This document shows positions 36,302 through 46,454 of a stretch of DNA of 64,000 nt, one piece after another. Where the stretch lies: NCBI GenBank assembly GCA_016708465.1, contig JADJFT010000003.1, forward strand, positions 124,001 through 188,000. Reading direction: 5' to 3'. The position numbers and the translations under genes were made by a program. The stretch's first letter is position 1. Every line of letters starts with the position of its first letter. The stretch is from Rhodanobacteraceae bacterium (GTDB lineage Bacteria; Pseudomonadota; Gammaproteobacteria; Xanthomonadales; Ahniellaceae). The notes beneath the pieces are model-generated. The model made no database searches. It was not told where the DNA came from and was given only the letters and a program-made list of their open reading frames with translations.

Positions 36302-39079
36302 CTACTCGAAGCCGTTCTTGAAGATCAGATCCGACGATCCGTCGTCGTTGGTGATCGTCGCTTCGACGAATGTGGTCGGTGTAATGCCGCCACCCGACGG
36401 GTCTGACAGCGTCACTCGAAATGTTTCGTCGGGTTCATCTTGGGTATCGCCGGCAACGTTGACCACCAGCAGGAACTCAGTCTGCCCGGCGGCAAAGTTG
36501 ACAGTGCCGGATGGAAAACCAGCGCCTACGAAGTCGGTTGCGGCCGCAGGATTCGGGCCGCTACCGCTGACGGTATAGCGGACCGAGGCCGGGTTGACGT
36601 CGCTGAGCCCTCGGCTCACCTTAAAGCTGAAGGGCGTCGCGCCGCTATTGCCCTCGGGTGCCGACGCGGTGATGACCTCGATCCATATGGCACTGTCGTC
36701 GTTGACGATGGTCGACGCGACCGCTGCTGATCCGGTGGCGATAAAGCAGCCTGCGCTGGGGTTCTCAAGGCTGATGGTGAAGCCCTCGTCAAACTCGAGC
36801 GCGCCGTCCCCGGCCACACGAATGTCGAGGTCGAAGTGGGTATCGCCCGGAGCCATCTGGTAAGTATTGATTACGCCGGTAGCGACATTGAAAAAGTCGT
36901 TGTTGTCCGCCGGGAAGCTGCCGCTGCCCGCAAGCCGAACGTCAACAGAACAGAAGCCACTCGTCACCTGCGAGCGCACCACGCGGAAACGGTGACTCGA
37001 GTAGAGCCATTGGCCCTCGGGCACATCGATGCTCAGCGGGCTGATCGAGAGCGTAGCCGTAGCAAACACGGCATCGTCATTGACGATCGTGCCCGTCGCT
37101 ACTGTCGTGGTGCCTAGTTCGCCATTGGTGAGTGCGCCCAAGGTCACGCGGAAGCCCTCGTTTTGCTCCGGGATGGTGTCGCCGATGACGTCAAGGTTTA
37201 CCAGCGCCTCGGTGGTGTTGGCTGGAAAGTAGGCATTGCCGCCGATCCAAGTGGTCGCCATGAAGTCGCTGGCGTCAGCCGGCTGGGGGCCGTTGCCGGC
37301 GATATGCCACGCTGCCCAGCTCTCGTCGCGCCGGTCACCATTGCGGCGCACGCGGAACTGGAAGAGGGTCGTGCCGCTCTGGCCTTCCGCTTTGACAGCG
37401 TCAACCGGTTCAATCGTGATCAGTGGCGGCTGAAACTCATATGCGCCGATGTCAGCGCTCGCGCCTGCTACCCGGGCGAAACCGGGGCCGCGCTGGTCGT
37501 ACAGCGCCCCAAAGGCCTGGCCTTGGTTGATCGCGGCGCTGCTCGCTGAAAGCGGCCTCATCTGCACGCACACCTGCGGTCCCACGAAGCGATCGCCCGC
37601 TTCGGTCGCACAGCCATAGTCGTTGAACGCACCGAGGTTGGTCGAACCATTGAACAGGTTGTTGTTCGAGCTGCCGTTGATCTCGGCAGGCGCGTCGCCA
37701 AACTGGCTGCTGGCCGCGTTGATGGTGCCGCCAACGCGTTCGAACGAACCCTCGCTGCCGGCATTGCCAGCGAGGATGGTGTTGCGCAGCGTCAGCGTGC
37801 CGGCATCGAGGCGCACACCGCCGGCCTCGCCCATCGTCGTCGCCTGGTTGGCGGCCACGGTGCTCGATTCCAGTAGGAGCGAGCCGCCATCGAGTCTGAC
37901 CGCAGGGAATGCGCCAATGTTGTCGAGGATGCTGCTCGCTACGACTTCCACGGCGGCACCGGTCACACCCAACGCAGAGCCTGGATCAACGCAGCCATTT
38001 CGCGAAAACGTGCTCTGGCTGATGAACGCCTGCACACCGGTAAGTCCGAGGCCACAACCGAGATTCGAATCGATCCAGCTGTTGGAGACGACCGCCGTAT
38101 CGTTGGCGTTGCCGACGATTCTGATCGCAAAGCCCGTATGCGTGAGGTTGAATGAGGCGTCGACGTTCAGATTGGCTTGGATGAGGGCGTTCGACAGGAA
38201 CACCTGGTTGGTAGCGTCAATCGCGATCGCGCTCGGCTGGTTGCCGCGACCGCGATTGTTCGAGAAGTTCGACGACGCGATCGAGAGGGATTGCGCCCCG
38301 GTCACGAAAAGTGCGCCCGCATGACCGGAGGCATCATTTCCCGTGAACCGAACATCGGTCAGATCAACGCGATCAACGCCGTCGAAGTAGATTCCGCCGC
38401 CAAGGTTGCTGACGCCGCCGGCTTCATTGCCATTGAACACTGCACCGTCGATGTCGACGTCGGTGACACCGGCGCCAAAGTACGCGGCTCCACCAACACT
38501 GAAATCGCCGAAGCTTTTGTTGTTGTGGAACTCGACGTTACGAAGGCGCGCACGGTGCGTTACGTTGACTGATGCACTGGCCATACATAGGCCGCCGCTG
38601 CGGCCTGCGCAGTCGGCGGGGGAACCAAAACTTGGCGCGGTGCTTTCTCCGTTGATGATTCGGAGATTTTCAAGATGGTAGTCGTGCGTGCCGGCCGGAT
38701 CTTGATCCATCCGCAGATGCAGCACGCGGCTCAGGTTATTGCCATCAATCTCCTGTCTGGACGCCGGGCCAATGATCTGCATGGTCTTGCGCAACTGCAG
38801 CTCGGTACCGTTGAGGACAATAGGTGGAAGACCGGTCTGGATCTGGATCGTGTCCATGCCCGGCAGTCCGGGTTCACAGTCCCCTGAAGTGAAATCAGCG
38901 TCCCAATTCGCATTATCGATGGCCTCGCGGAGGGTGCATTGTCCATCGCCGTCCAACAGGTTATCGGCAGCCGAATCGACTTGGATGGGCACGGCCAGGC
39001 AAGCCGTGGAAAGGGACAAGCCGGCAAGTAGTGCAAGAGCGCACCAGAGAGTTTGCGACAAGCGGAAGTTCGAAGGCAT
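36302..39079 (-). CDS. Large surface protein: CSLREA/beta-helix region plus three Calx-beta domains
   Basis: 925 residues from ATG 39079 (MPSNFRLSQTLWCALALLAG, signal peptide), chosen for TTGGAG seven bases upstream and its fit to a -24/-12 promoter. A CSLREA motif (DGQCTLREAIDNANWD) is followed by a parallel beta-helix region (about 60-530) with repeated hydrophobic strands. Three Calx-beta units follow (near 545-650, 660-760 and 775-880; PEG and DE[GT]F motifs), which usually bind calcium. The tail is LIFKNGFE. Likely an adhesin or extracellular scaffold. It is divergent from the FHA-sigma54 activator gene. Confidence 0.85.
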   Translation of the reverse strand: MPSNFRLSQTLWCALALLAGLSLSTACLAVPIQVDSAADNLLDGDGQCTLREAIDNANWDADFTSGDCEPGLPGMDTIQIQTGLPPIVLNGTELQLRKTMQIIGPASRQEIDGNNLSRVLHLRMDQDPAGTHDYHLENLRIINGESTAPSFGSPADCAGRSGGLCMASASVNVTHRARLRNVEFHNNKSFGDFSVGGAAYFGAGVTDVDIDGAVFNGNEAGGVSNLGGGIYFDGVDRVDLTDVRFTGNDASGHAGALFVTGAQSLSIASSNFSNNRGRGNQPSAIAIDATNQVFLSNALIQANLNVDASFNLTHTGFAIRIVGNANDTAVVSNSWIDSNLGCGLGLTGVQAFISQSTFSRNGCVDPGSALGVTGAAVEVVASSILDNIGAFPAVRLDGGSLLLESSTVAANQATTMGEAGGVRLDAGTLTLRNTILAGNAGSEGSFERVGGTINAASSQFGDAPAEINGSSNNNLFNGSTNLGAFNDYGCATEAGDRFVGPQVCVQMRPLSASSAAINQGQAFGALYDQRGPGFARVAGASADIGAYEFQPPLITIEPVDAVKAEGQSGTTLFQFRVRRNGDRRDESWAAWHIAGNGPQPADASDFMATTWIGGNAYFPANTTEALVNLDVIGDTIPEQNEGFRVTLGALTNGELGTTTVATGTIVNDDAVFATATLSISPLSIDVPEGQWLYSSHRFRVVRSQVTSGFCSVDVRLAGSGSFPADNNDFFNVATGVINTYQMAPGDTHFDLDIRVAGDGALEFDEGFTISLENPSAGCFIATGSAAVASTIVNDDSAIWIEVITASAPEGNSGATPFSFKVSRGLSDVNPASVRYTVSGSGPNPAAATDFVGAGFPSGTVNFAAGQTEFLLVVNVAGDTQDEPDETFRVTLSDPSGGGITPTTFVEATITNDDGSSDLIFKNGFE

Positions 39080-39111
39080 CGGTCTGCTCCAAAGGACAGT
39101 TGCCCGGATAC

Positions 39112-39127
39112 TGCAAGAGCAGTGCCA
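39112..39127 (-). promoter_or_regulatory. Sigma-54 (-24/-12) promoter for the beta-helix surface protein
   Basis: TGGCACTGCTCTTGCA on the minus strand matches the consensus TGGCAC-G-N4-TTGC-[AT] at all fixed positions but one, with correct GG to GC spacing. Transcription would start near 39102, leaving about 22 bases of leader that hold the ribosome site of ATG 39079. Confidence 0.75.
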
Positions 39128-39209
39128 GCTATAACTCATTGATTCATATATGGTAGACCTGATGCTGGTTCTGGATTGCGAACGCAGGGCCGCGGCTGAG
39201 GCCAGCCGA

Positions 39210-39225
39210 GTTCGCGAGCGCGAAC
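39210..39225. promoter_or_regulatory. Palindrome 1, candidate activator site
   Basis: GTTCGCGAGCGCGAAC is a perfect inverted repeat (8-base arms if the flanking A and T are counted), about 115 bases upstream of the predicted start of the sigma-54 promoter, the normal place for an enhancer-binding protein. Confidence 0.6.
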
Positions 39226-39488
39226 TATTGCAATGCGTTGGCAGATCAAAGGGACCACCGATCGAAGGGGTCTATCTGCTGATTCTTGCAGTGGACGACC
39301 CATCGCTGGAGCGGGCATCGGTGTCGAACGTGCCGACCGGCTGCTACCACGCCCCAACTGCAGTGCGATGACGCCTGCTGAACCAAAATTTAGATCGCGT
39401 GCGCCATCCACCAGCAGGCGACCGACCCCCAGGGGGGTGGCGGAAAGGCCGAAGTTGTCGCCGGCGATCACGGTCCAGACCGACGCGA

Positions 39489-39504
39489 GTTCGCAACCGC
39501 GAAC
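39489..39504. promoter_or_regulatory. Palindrome 2, candidate activator site
   Basis: GTTCGCAACCGCGAAC has the same arms as the palindrome at 39210-39225 with a different centre. It lies 43 bases before the activator ATG, so it could serve autoregulation. Confidence 0.55.
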
Positions 39505-39547
39505 GCGCAGGCTATGCTTGCGGCTGCGGGCAAATCGGGAATCGCTC

Positions 39548-41305
39548 ATGCAACGGCTACGTGTCCATCTCGATGTGCTGGAGCCGGCAGCGGTGGAGCT
39601 GTCTTTGCGGCAATTGGATATCGGACGCTACCGCATCGGGCGCAGTCCCGAATGTGAAATACACGTCGCCATCAACGGCTTGTCGCGCGAGCACGCGCTG
39701 TTGGATGTGCTGCCCAACGGCGGCGTGGTGATCGAGGATCTGGGATCGACCAACGGAACCCGCGTAGACGGCGAGCGTATCCAGCGCATCGCCATCACCC
39801 ACGATGCGCTGATCGATGTGGGACCGCTGCGCCTTCGCTTGACTGAAAGCGAATTCGGCCTGGATGCATTGGGCTACCGAATCGATTCAACCGCAGCGAC
39901 TAGCGCAGCCATCCGCGATGCGGTCCCCGCTCCGGCACTCGACGGCACCCAGATGCTGACCCTGCGCAGCCGCCTGCGCGAGGCGCTGTGGAACCCGTTC
40001 TGCGGTGATTCGGCGTCACTTCGACGGGCCATGGGACCAATCCTGTCGGCCTGGTGCAACATGCTTGAAGCGGATGCGCTGGTGATCGAGCGCATGGATG
40101 CCGATGGCGCGCGGCAAGTCATTCATGCAGTGGGCGATCTGGCAAACGCCGCACATGTTTTTGCGGACAACGGGCGCTACCGGATCAGCGGGCCGGCTGC
40201 GCTGTTGAACACGGAACCCAAACTCGGCGCATTACTGAATGAGCTGATCGACTGGCTACCCGATCCAGCCGCGCTGAATGTGGTTGACGCGACGCCGCCG
40301 CACGCGCTACCGGGCGTGCCGACCGCCGACAGCAGTCTGCGTCTGCAACTCGATGCGCTGGCGCGAGTGGCGCGCAGCCGGGTGGCAATCCTCTTGCTCG
40401 GTGAAACCGGGGTTGGCAAGGAAGTACTGGCGCGCTGGGTGCACGAGGTATCGCCACGGCACGCAGGCCCGTTTGTCGCGATCAACTGCGCGGCGCTGCC
40501 GCGCGACCTGCTCGAGGCTGAATTGTTCGGTGTCGAAAAAGGCGCGGCGACCGGTGTGGCGGCGCGGCCCGGCGTGTTCGAGCGTGCGCATGGTGGCACG
40601 TTGTTTCTCGATGAACTCGGTGACATGCCGATGGAGACCCAGGTGCGATTGCTGCGCGCGCTGGAAGACGGCCGCATTCATCGGGTGGGTGGTCGCGAGT
40701 TGATCGAAGTCGATGTACGCCTGCTCAGTGCCACCCACCGCGATCTGCAGCAGGCCGTGGCGGATCGGGAGTTTCGGCTGGATCTGTTTCACCGCATCGC
40801 CGGATTCGAGTGCAGCATTCCGCCGCTGCGCGAACGCCGGGTCGACATTGCGCCGCTGGCGATCCATTTTTTTCATCGCGCGCTGGATCAAGCCGGCATC
40901 CGCAGCAAAGGCATCACCGAAGCCGCGCTGCGTGATCTGCAGCGCGCGGAGTGGCCCGGCAACGTGCGCGAGCTGCGGCAGGCGGTTGAGAGCGCCACCG
41001 CGCTGCTTGCCGATGGCGAAACGCTGGACCGCCGGCACCTGCCGGTGCGATTGCGCGGTGCGTTGGGCGATGACTCGGATGACGAGTCGGCCCGTATCGA
41101 TACCGAGCAGGGCGTTATCCGGCTGGCCGATGCGGTAGCCAGCGCCGAACAGCGGGCGCTGTTACGCGCCATCAATGCCGCAGACGGTGATGCCGAAGCA
41201 GCGCGCGGCCTGCTTGGCGTCGGCAAGACCACCTACTACAAGAAGCTCAAGGAATATGGCCTCGGTGTCGACCGTGTCGATTGCAATCACCCGAGCTCCA
41301 CATGA
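39548..41305 (+). CDS. FHA-domain sigma-54-type AAA+ transcription activator
   Basis: 585 residues from ATG 39548 (MQRLRVHLDVLEPAAVELSL), with GGGA eight bases upstream. An FHA domain at about 10-95 (YRIGRSPECEIHV, SREHALLDV, DLGSTNGTRVDG) should bind phosphothreonine. A GAF-like part follows (about 125-245). The AAA+ domain has Walker A GETGVGKE near 285 and Walker B GGTLFLDELGD near 350. The sigma-54 contact loop reads GAATGV instead of GAFTGA. A Fis-type helix-turn-helix (EAARGLLGVGKTTYYKKLKE) ends it. Its stop overlaps the kinase ATG (ATGA at 41302), so the FHA domain probably reads phosphorylation by that kinase. Confidence 0.9.
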   Translation: MQRLRVHLDVLEPAAVELSLRQLDIGRYRIGRSPECEIHVAINGLSREHALLDVLPNGGVVIEDLGSTNGTRVDGERIQRIAITHDALIDVGPLRLRLTESEFGLDALGYRIDSTAATSAAIRDAVPAPALDGTQMLTLRSRLREALWNPFCGDSASLRRAMGPILSAWCNMLEADALVIERMDADGARQVIHAVGDLANAAHVFADNGRYRISGPAALLNTEPKLGALLNELIDWLPDPAALNVVDATPPHALPGVPTADSSLRLQLDALARVARSRVAILLLGETGVGKEVLARWVHEVSPRHAGPFVAINCAALPRDLLEAELFGVEKGAATGVAARPGVFERAHGGTLFLDELGDMPMETQVRLLRALEDGRIHRVGGRELIEVDVRLLSATHRDLQQAVADREFRLDLFHRIAGFECSIPPLRERRVDIAPLAIHFFHRALDQAGIRSKGITEAALRDLQRAEWPGNVRELRQAVESATALLADGETLDRRHLPVRLRGALGDDSDDESARIDTEQGVIRLADAVASAEQRALLRAINAADGDAEAARGLLGVGKTTYYKKLKEYGLGVDRVDCNHPSST

Positions 41306-43987
41306 TCGAACAACGCGGCGACGCCACCGATCTGCTGGATCTCAGTGAAGCGCTGCTCACGCCCGGTATCGCTGGCCAGCCGCGCGACTGCAGCGGTCAG
41401 TGTTTTGGTCGCTACCGGTTAGTGCGACTGCTTGGTCAGGGCGGTATGGGGCAGGTCTATCTGGCCGAGCAGAGCGCGCCGGTTGAGCGCCGGGTGGCGA
41501 TCAAACTGGCCAGTGGTACGCGCCTGGAGCCCGCCGCGCGCGGGCTGTTTGAACTGGAGCGACAGGCGCTGGCACGCATGTCGCATCCGGGCATTGCGCA
41601 GTTGTTCGATGCCGGTACCACCGCCGACGGCACCCCGTTTTTTGCCATGGAGTATGTCGACGGCGCCACCCTCGATGCCTTTGTTGCCGCGCAGAGTCCA
41701 TCGCTGCTGACGCGGCTTGAGCTATTTGACGGCATCTGTCGCGCGGTCGAGCACGCGCACCGTCGCGGCCTGCTGCACTGTGACCTGAAACCCGCCAACG
41801 TGCTGGTGTCCGAGCTGGATCAGCACTGGCAGCCGCGGCTGATCGATTTTGGCGTAGCCCGCAGCTTGGAGCGCGCCGATGGCTCCGAGCGAGTCGGTAC
41901 GCCGGCCTACATGAGTCCCGAACAGGCGACCGCCGGTGCGGTGCTGGATACGCGCAGCGACGTCTTCGCGTTGGGCGTGATGCTGTACGAACTGGTTGCG
42001 TCCCTGCGCTTCCGCGATAGCACGACGTTCAAGGGGCAGTCGGCGGATCAGGTTCGTGCGCAGGTTCGCGATATGGCGGCACCCGTGTGGCCGGCACGAC
42101 CCGTCGAAATGCAGCGAATCAGTCGACAGCGCCGGTTTGAGTTTGGCTGCATCGTTGCGCGCGCCACACAGCGAGACCCGGAACAGCGCTATGGTTCGGC
42201 GGCCGAACTGGCGGATGATCTGCTGCGCTGGCGAGAGCGGCGTGCAGTGCTGGCGATGGCGAATTCCGGATGGTATCGGGCGCGCTGCGTGCTGCGGCGT
42301 CATCGGCTGGCGTTCGCGCTTGGCGCGGCGGTGCTGGTCTCGCTCGGCGCCGGCCTGCTGATGACGCAACAGGCTCTTGGCGTTGCCGAACGGCAGCGCG
42401 ATCTGGCCACGGCGCGCCAGGCTGAACTCGAAAAATCTGTCGCATTCCAGCGTGACCTGTTGACCCGCTTCGATCTGCGGCGCTTCAGCGCGCGGCTGGT
42501 GGCGCTGCTGGCCGAGAAGCAAGATCGACACGATGTCGAACTAGGTCAGGCGACCAGCGGCGAAGCATTGGCCGAACAGCTGCTGGCGCTGGCACCGATA
42601 GATGCCGTGCGCGATCTGCTCGGTGAGCAATGGCTGGATCCGGCGGCGGAACTGCTCGAAGGGCATGACAGCGCTTACAACGCGCAGATGCGGTTGTTGC
42701 TGGCGCAGATCAATCGCCGCTTCTCACGTCTGGATCAGGCCGCTGCGCTGGTTGATCAGGCGCAGGCGGAGTTCGATAAATCAGGTGATGCCGACGCGGT
42801 GCTGGCGGCGCGCTTCGAGTCCGCGCGCGTGGTGCAGGACCGTGGCGAATCGAGTTCGGCCTACCGGGCATTGGAAAATGTGGTGGCCGACATCCGCCAG
42901 CGTCTGCCGGAAGACGCCGCGCTGCGCCTGCAGGCCGAAGAAAGTTGGGGCACCGCGCTGGTCAATCAGGGGCGCTATGCCGAAGCGCTGCAGGCTTTCG
43001 CCGTGCCGATTCGAATTGGTCTGCAGCAGGAGCGCGACGACTCACCGTTCCGCGGCCTGCAGTCGCTTGAACAACGCACCCAACTGTACGCCGCCGGACT
43101 ATGTGATGACGCCTTGCTGCGGCAGATGCGTACGAAGCGCGACGCCTGGCGCGAGCTGGCAGACCCATCAGCGCGCGCCGGCAGCCACTACAACCTCGGC
43201 AGCTGTCATTTCTGGCGAGGCGAATACCGCGCGGCGTTGCCCGAGTTCACCCAGGCCGTCGAGCAGTTTCGGCAATTCGGCGGTGACTACCATCCTCGAC
43301 TCGCCAGTCAACGCTCGATGCAGCATCTGGCCGCACTCGGTGCAGGTGTACTGGATGGATTGAGGCACCGCTGACCCAGGCGGTCAGTGATGCCGAGCGT
43401 GCCGGTGGTGTAGACAGCGTCGCCGCACTGATGGCGCGACAGGCGCTGTATGACTTGTGGTCACGGCAGGGCCGACATGCGGACGCCTTGCCGGCCTATG
43501 CAACGCTGGTCGAAACGGCGCGACGTAGCGCCGAGGCGAATCCGGCGCTGATCAATTCGTGGCTGGCATCACAGGGGTATGCGCAGCAGCGGGCAGGCGA
43601 GCTGGTGGCCGCTCAACAGACGCTCGATGCTGCGCTTGCCCTCTGCATCAAGCTGCAGGGCAGCGAACACGCCGATTGCCTCGGACTGGAAATCGACGTG
43701 CTGCGTCTGCGCCGTTTGCTGGCCACCCAATCGCCACAGTCGATGGCTGATTCCGCCGCCGCGCTGTGCGTCCGCGTCGATGCAAAACCCAACCCGAGGC
43801 GCTGTTGCGCAGCCGCTGTACGGCACTATGGCTGGACGGGCTCGACACGCTTGATGGCGACGAATCAATTGCAGCCCTGCGTGAGCAGCGCCTGGGTTGG
43901 ATGGACGAATCCCAGCTCGCTACCTACGCAGATGAAGATCAGGCCGTGCTGCGCCGTTGGGTGGATCGTGCGGCAGTCGCGCAATGA
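41302..43987 (+). CDS. Membrane Ser/Thr protein kinase with TPR-like tail, two frameshifts
   Basis: About 895 residues once repaired. Kinase domain at about 30-300: glycine loop LLGQGGMGQVYLAE, lysine in VAIKLA, catalytic loop HCDLKPANV near 159, IDFGVAR near 182, YMSPEQ. The HRD arginine is a cysteine (non-RD type). A membrane helix (LAFALGAAVLVSLGAGLLM) is near 335-352; the outer part is helical repeats of TPR type. The frame breaks near 43356 (one T too few) and at A4 43784-43787 (one A too few); the repaired end is LRRWVDRAAVAQ. It is translationally coupled to the FHA-sigma54 gene. Confidence 0.88.
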
Positions 43988-44044
43988 TCCAAACTGCCTG
44001 ACGGGTCGTTGCAGTACGCGCCTCATTTATTGCGGAAATTGCGT

Positions 44045-44115
44045 GAACCGCTCGATTTTGTATGCGGGCTTCGTCGCCAAGCTGGCTGCGCTGGTGCCAC
44101 CGCCGTCGCGCAATG
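44045..44115 (+). pseudogene. IS91-family transposase scrap (FVAKLAALVPPP)
   Basis: EPLDF in one frame then GFVAKLAALVPPPSRNEL in the next match the E-P-x-[DE]-F-x-x-[KR]-L-A-A-L-V-P-x-P segment of IS91-type transposases. It sits between the kinase end and the duplicated M56/TonB piece. Confidence 0.6.
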
Positions 44116-44138
44116 AGTTGGGCGCAACGCCTCAAGTG

Positions 44139-44404
44139 CGGCATTACGCCGAAGCAATTCTGAATTCGCAGCTGGCCGATATCGGACTGCCGGTCGGCTG
44201 CCAGTGGCAGTCCAGCCATCCCATGCAAGCAGCGATGGATGCAGTCGCGAAATGGACGTTTACGCCGGCCACCGAGGCCGGAGTTCCGATGGCCTCCACC
44301 GTCCTCGTGCCGGTGAACTTCGCCATGGATGATCCGGATCGGCTTGAGCTTGAAGATCAGGGCCTGCAACGGATGGATACGCTGCACGTGCAGGAGTAAC
44401 AAAT
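44139..44404 (+). repeat. Partial duplicate of the M56/TonB gene with a 309-base gap
   Basis: 44139-44225 copies 34821-34907 (87 bases) and 44226-44404 copies 35217-35395 (179 bases), with only a few substitutions (for example cgatgg for cgacgg). The 309 bases between the two source segments are absent, an in-frame loss. The copy includes the gene's stop and eight bases beyond it, but no start and no protease site, so it is not a working gene. Confidence 0.92.
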
Positions 44405-44599
44405 CACGCCTTGTGCGGCGCGCATCCGACAAAGCGCTGGTGCAGAAGATTCTCGGCAATTGGGAAGGTGTGGTTTGAATCTGTCGCGACACGGATGGTT
44501 TGCGCAGTTCGCCGCGTTTCGCCGAAAAGCGCCAGTGCTGATAAGCAAACAGGACGACGACCCTTCGGCCGTCGTCCTGTCGATGACTCAAGAGACCAA

Positions 44600-46454
44600 T
44601 CAGTTAGGACGCCACTGCACCTCATCGATATGCACATTCACGCTATAGGTGGTGTGCGCACGTTCCAGCCAGATGGCATCGACGGTGACATTGGCCGCGT
44701 TGATCGTGCCATTGCCGCCGACCCAGCTATTCCAATGCGCCGCATTGCTCAGATCCCATTCGACATAGGTCCAGGTATTGGCCGCGATGGCTTTCTGCGT
44801 GGAGCGCTCGGTGCCATCGGTGCTGTCATCGATACCGACGCCGACGCTGAATCCGCTACCGGCGACAAACACCCAGAAGCCGACGCGGCCATTGCGCGAG
44901 ACGCTGGTATTGCTCGACGGCGTACCGCCGCCCGAGAGGAAGCGCACCGACCAAGCCGAGGTGTTTGCAGCATTGTCGATCAAGGTGAGATGTTCCGAGC
45001 AGTTACCCACTTTCGACATCGCGCAATCGCGTTCGGCCGTTGAATTGGCGCTGATGCCGGTGGTGCTGCCCGAATAGCTCGGCGTGCTGGTGAAGTGTCC
45101 TTCGTTGGATTCAAACGTATCCAGAATTCGCGTGCTGCCACCGCCACCGCCCGAGCCGGGATTGAGCAGGCCGTAGTAGCGCGACCAGTTCCAGTTGATC
45201 CCCGGATCGGTATGCGAGTTATTCGGGAAGTGCTGATGTCCTTTGATCTTGACCGCGCTGGACAGCACCACCACGCCACTGCTCGCGGCACCTTTGTAGG
45301 CTGAAGCACAGGAAATGCCATGCTTACTGCAAAAGTGACGCGTCAGTGCTGCCGAGGCGTTGTACATGGCCGTGGTGTACCACGACGCATTGTTGACATA
45401 ACCCCTCATGCTCGATGCCCAGCGTGTAGTTGTTCTCGTTACCGACATGGTGCGCGGCCGAACTCTCGCGCACCATCTGGGTGATCTGGCCATCGGAACT
45501 GCGAATCAAATAATGCGCACTGACCGAGTAGGGATTACTCTTGAACCAGGAAATGCTGCCGGCGTATGAGCCCTGCATGGTGTGAATAGCGACAGCAGTC
45601 GTCGCGACTCCACGCGAATGGTAATAGGGAGAGGTCACCCACAGTGCTGGAGCGTAATCCGTGCTCTTGCTCTGATCGAACTTCGCCGAGGCCGGTGCGT
45701 GCAGCGTTTCGTCGAGCACATCAATGCCGTAGCCGTCTGCCTCCACAGTGCCGCGCTTCAGATCGAGGCGCACAAACGGTGCACGTTGACGAACGAGTGC
45801 GTCGACATCGAATTGGTCTTCCCAAGCAATCGCTCGTGACTTGACCTGCACGCCGTTGTCGTCCACACCGCGATCCAGCGTCAACAGGACGTCGAAGGCA
45901 AAACTTTCACGGGCAAAATCATCGATGCTGTCGCCGCGACCCGGCTTACCAAATCCGGCGTACTTCTGCAGCAGTTGTGCCTCACTCAGCGCGGGGCCGA
46001 ATTGCTCCATGCGCGCAGACAGTAAAGCCGCTGCCGCCATGACGTTCCAGTACGGATCAGCTTCAATTTGCCTGCGCGAAACACCGAGCAAGGAGGACGC
46101 TTCACCAACTTGATCGCTGAATCCTTCGCCGCGATACAGACCCATCAATCCAACCGCCGTCGCCGATTCCGGCGCATGATCGTTCAGAGCGGCTGGCTGT
46201 AGGTGCACCCAACGCGTCTGCACATGAGCGACGGCTTCCAACATGCCCACCGGGATATTCGAGTAGCGCGTATAGGCCGCAGCAAACACTGCGGGATAGT
46301 CCAAGCGTTGTTTCGCAAGTGCAGATTGCTCCGCATCGATGCGGGTCGTGAGGTCTCGATCGAGGTCGGCTGACTCAAGACGCGATTGCGCCGTGAGCGG
46401 ACTGCAGATCAATAACAAGGCAAAAGCGAGCTTTCCAAACGGCATAGAGCGCAT
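44600..46454 (-). CDS. Secreted N-acetylmuramoyl-L-alanine amidase with C-terminal beta domain, frameshifted
   Basis: About 617 residues from ATG 46454 (MRSMPFGKLAFALLLICSPL, signal peptide) with GAGAG upstream. A helical N-terminal part contains GLMGLYRGEGFSDQVGEAS. The Amidase_2 domain has zinc and catalytic motifs AIHTMQGSY, SAHYLIRSSDGQITQMV, AAHHVGN, GIEHEG, KGHQHFPNNSHTDPG. It cuts the amide between muramic acid and the stem peptide. A C-terminal jelly-roll-like domain (about 430-617) may bind sugars. The frame breaks at C4 45402-45405, where one base too many separates GIEHEG from YVNNASWYT. Confidence 0.87.

Larger units (their letters stand above)
39128..39547. other. Divergent control region between surface protein and FHA-sigma54 gene
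   Basis: 420 bases between a minus-strand promoter and a plus-strand start. It holds two palindromes with identical GTTCGC-N4-GCGAAC arms (39210-39225 and 39489-39504). Open frames across it are not supported as genes. Confidence 0.7.

Noticed and set aside
39136..39549. 137-codon minus-strand frame in the control region
   Set aside because: No ribosome site or recognisable domain; it crosses both palindromes and ends against the sigma-54 promoter.
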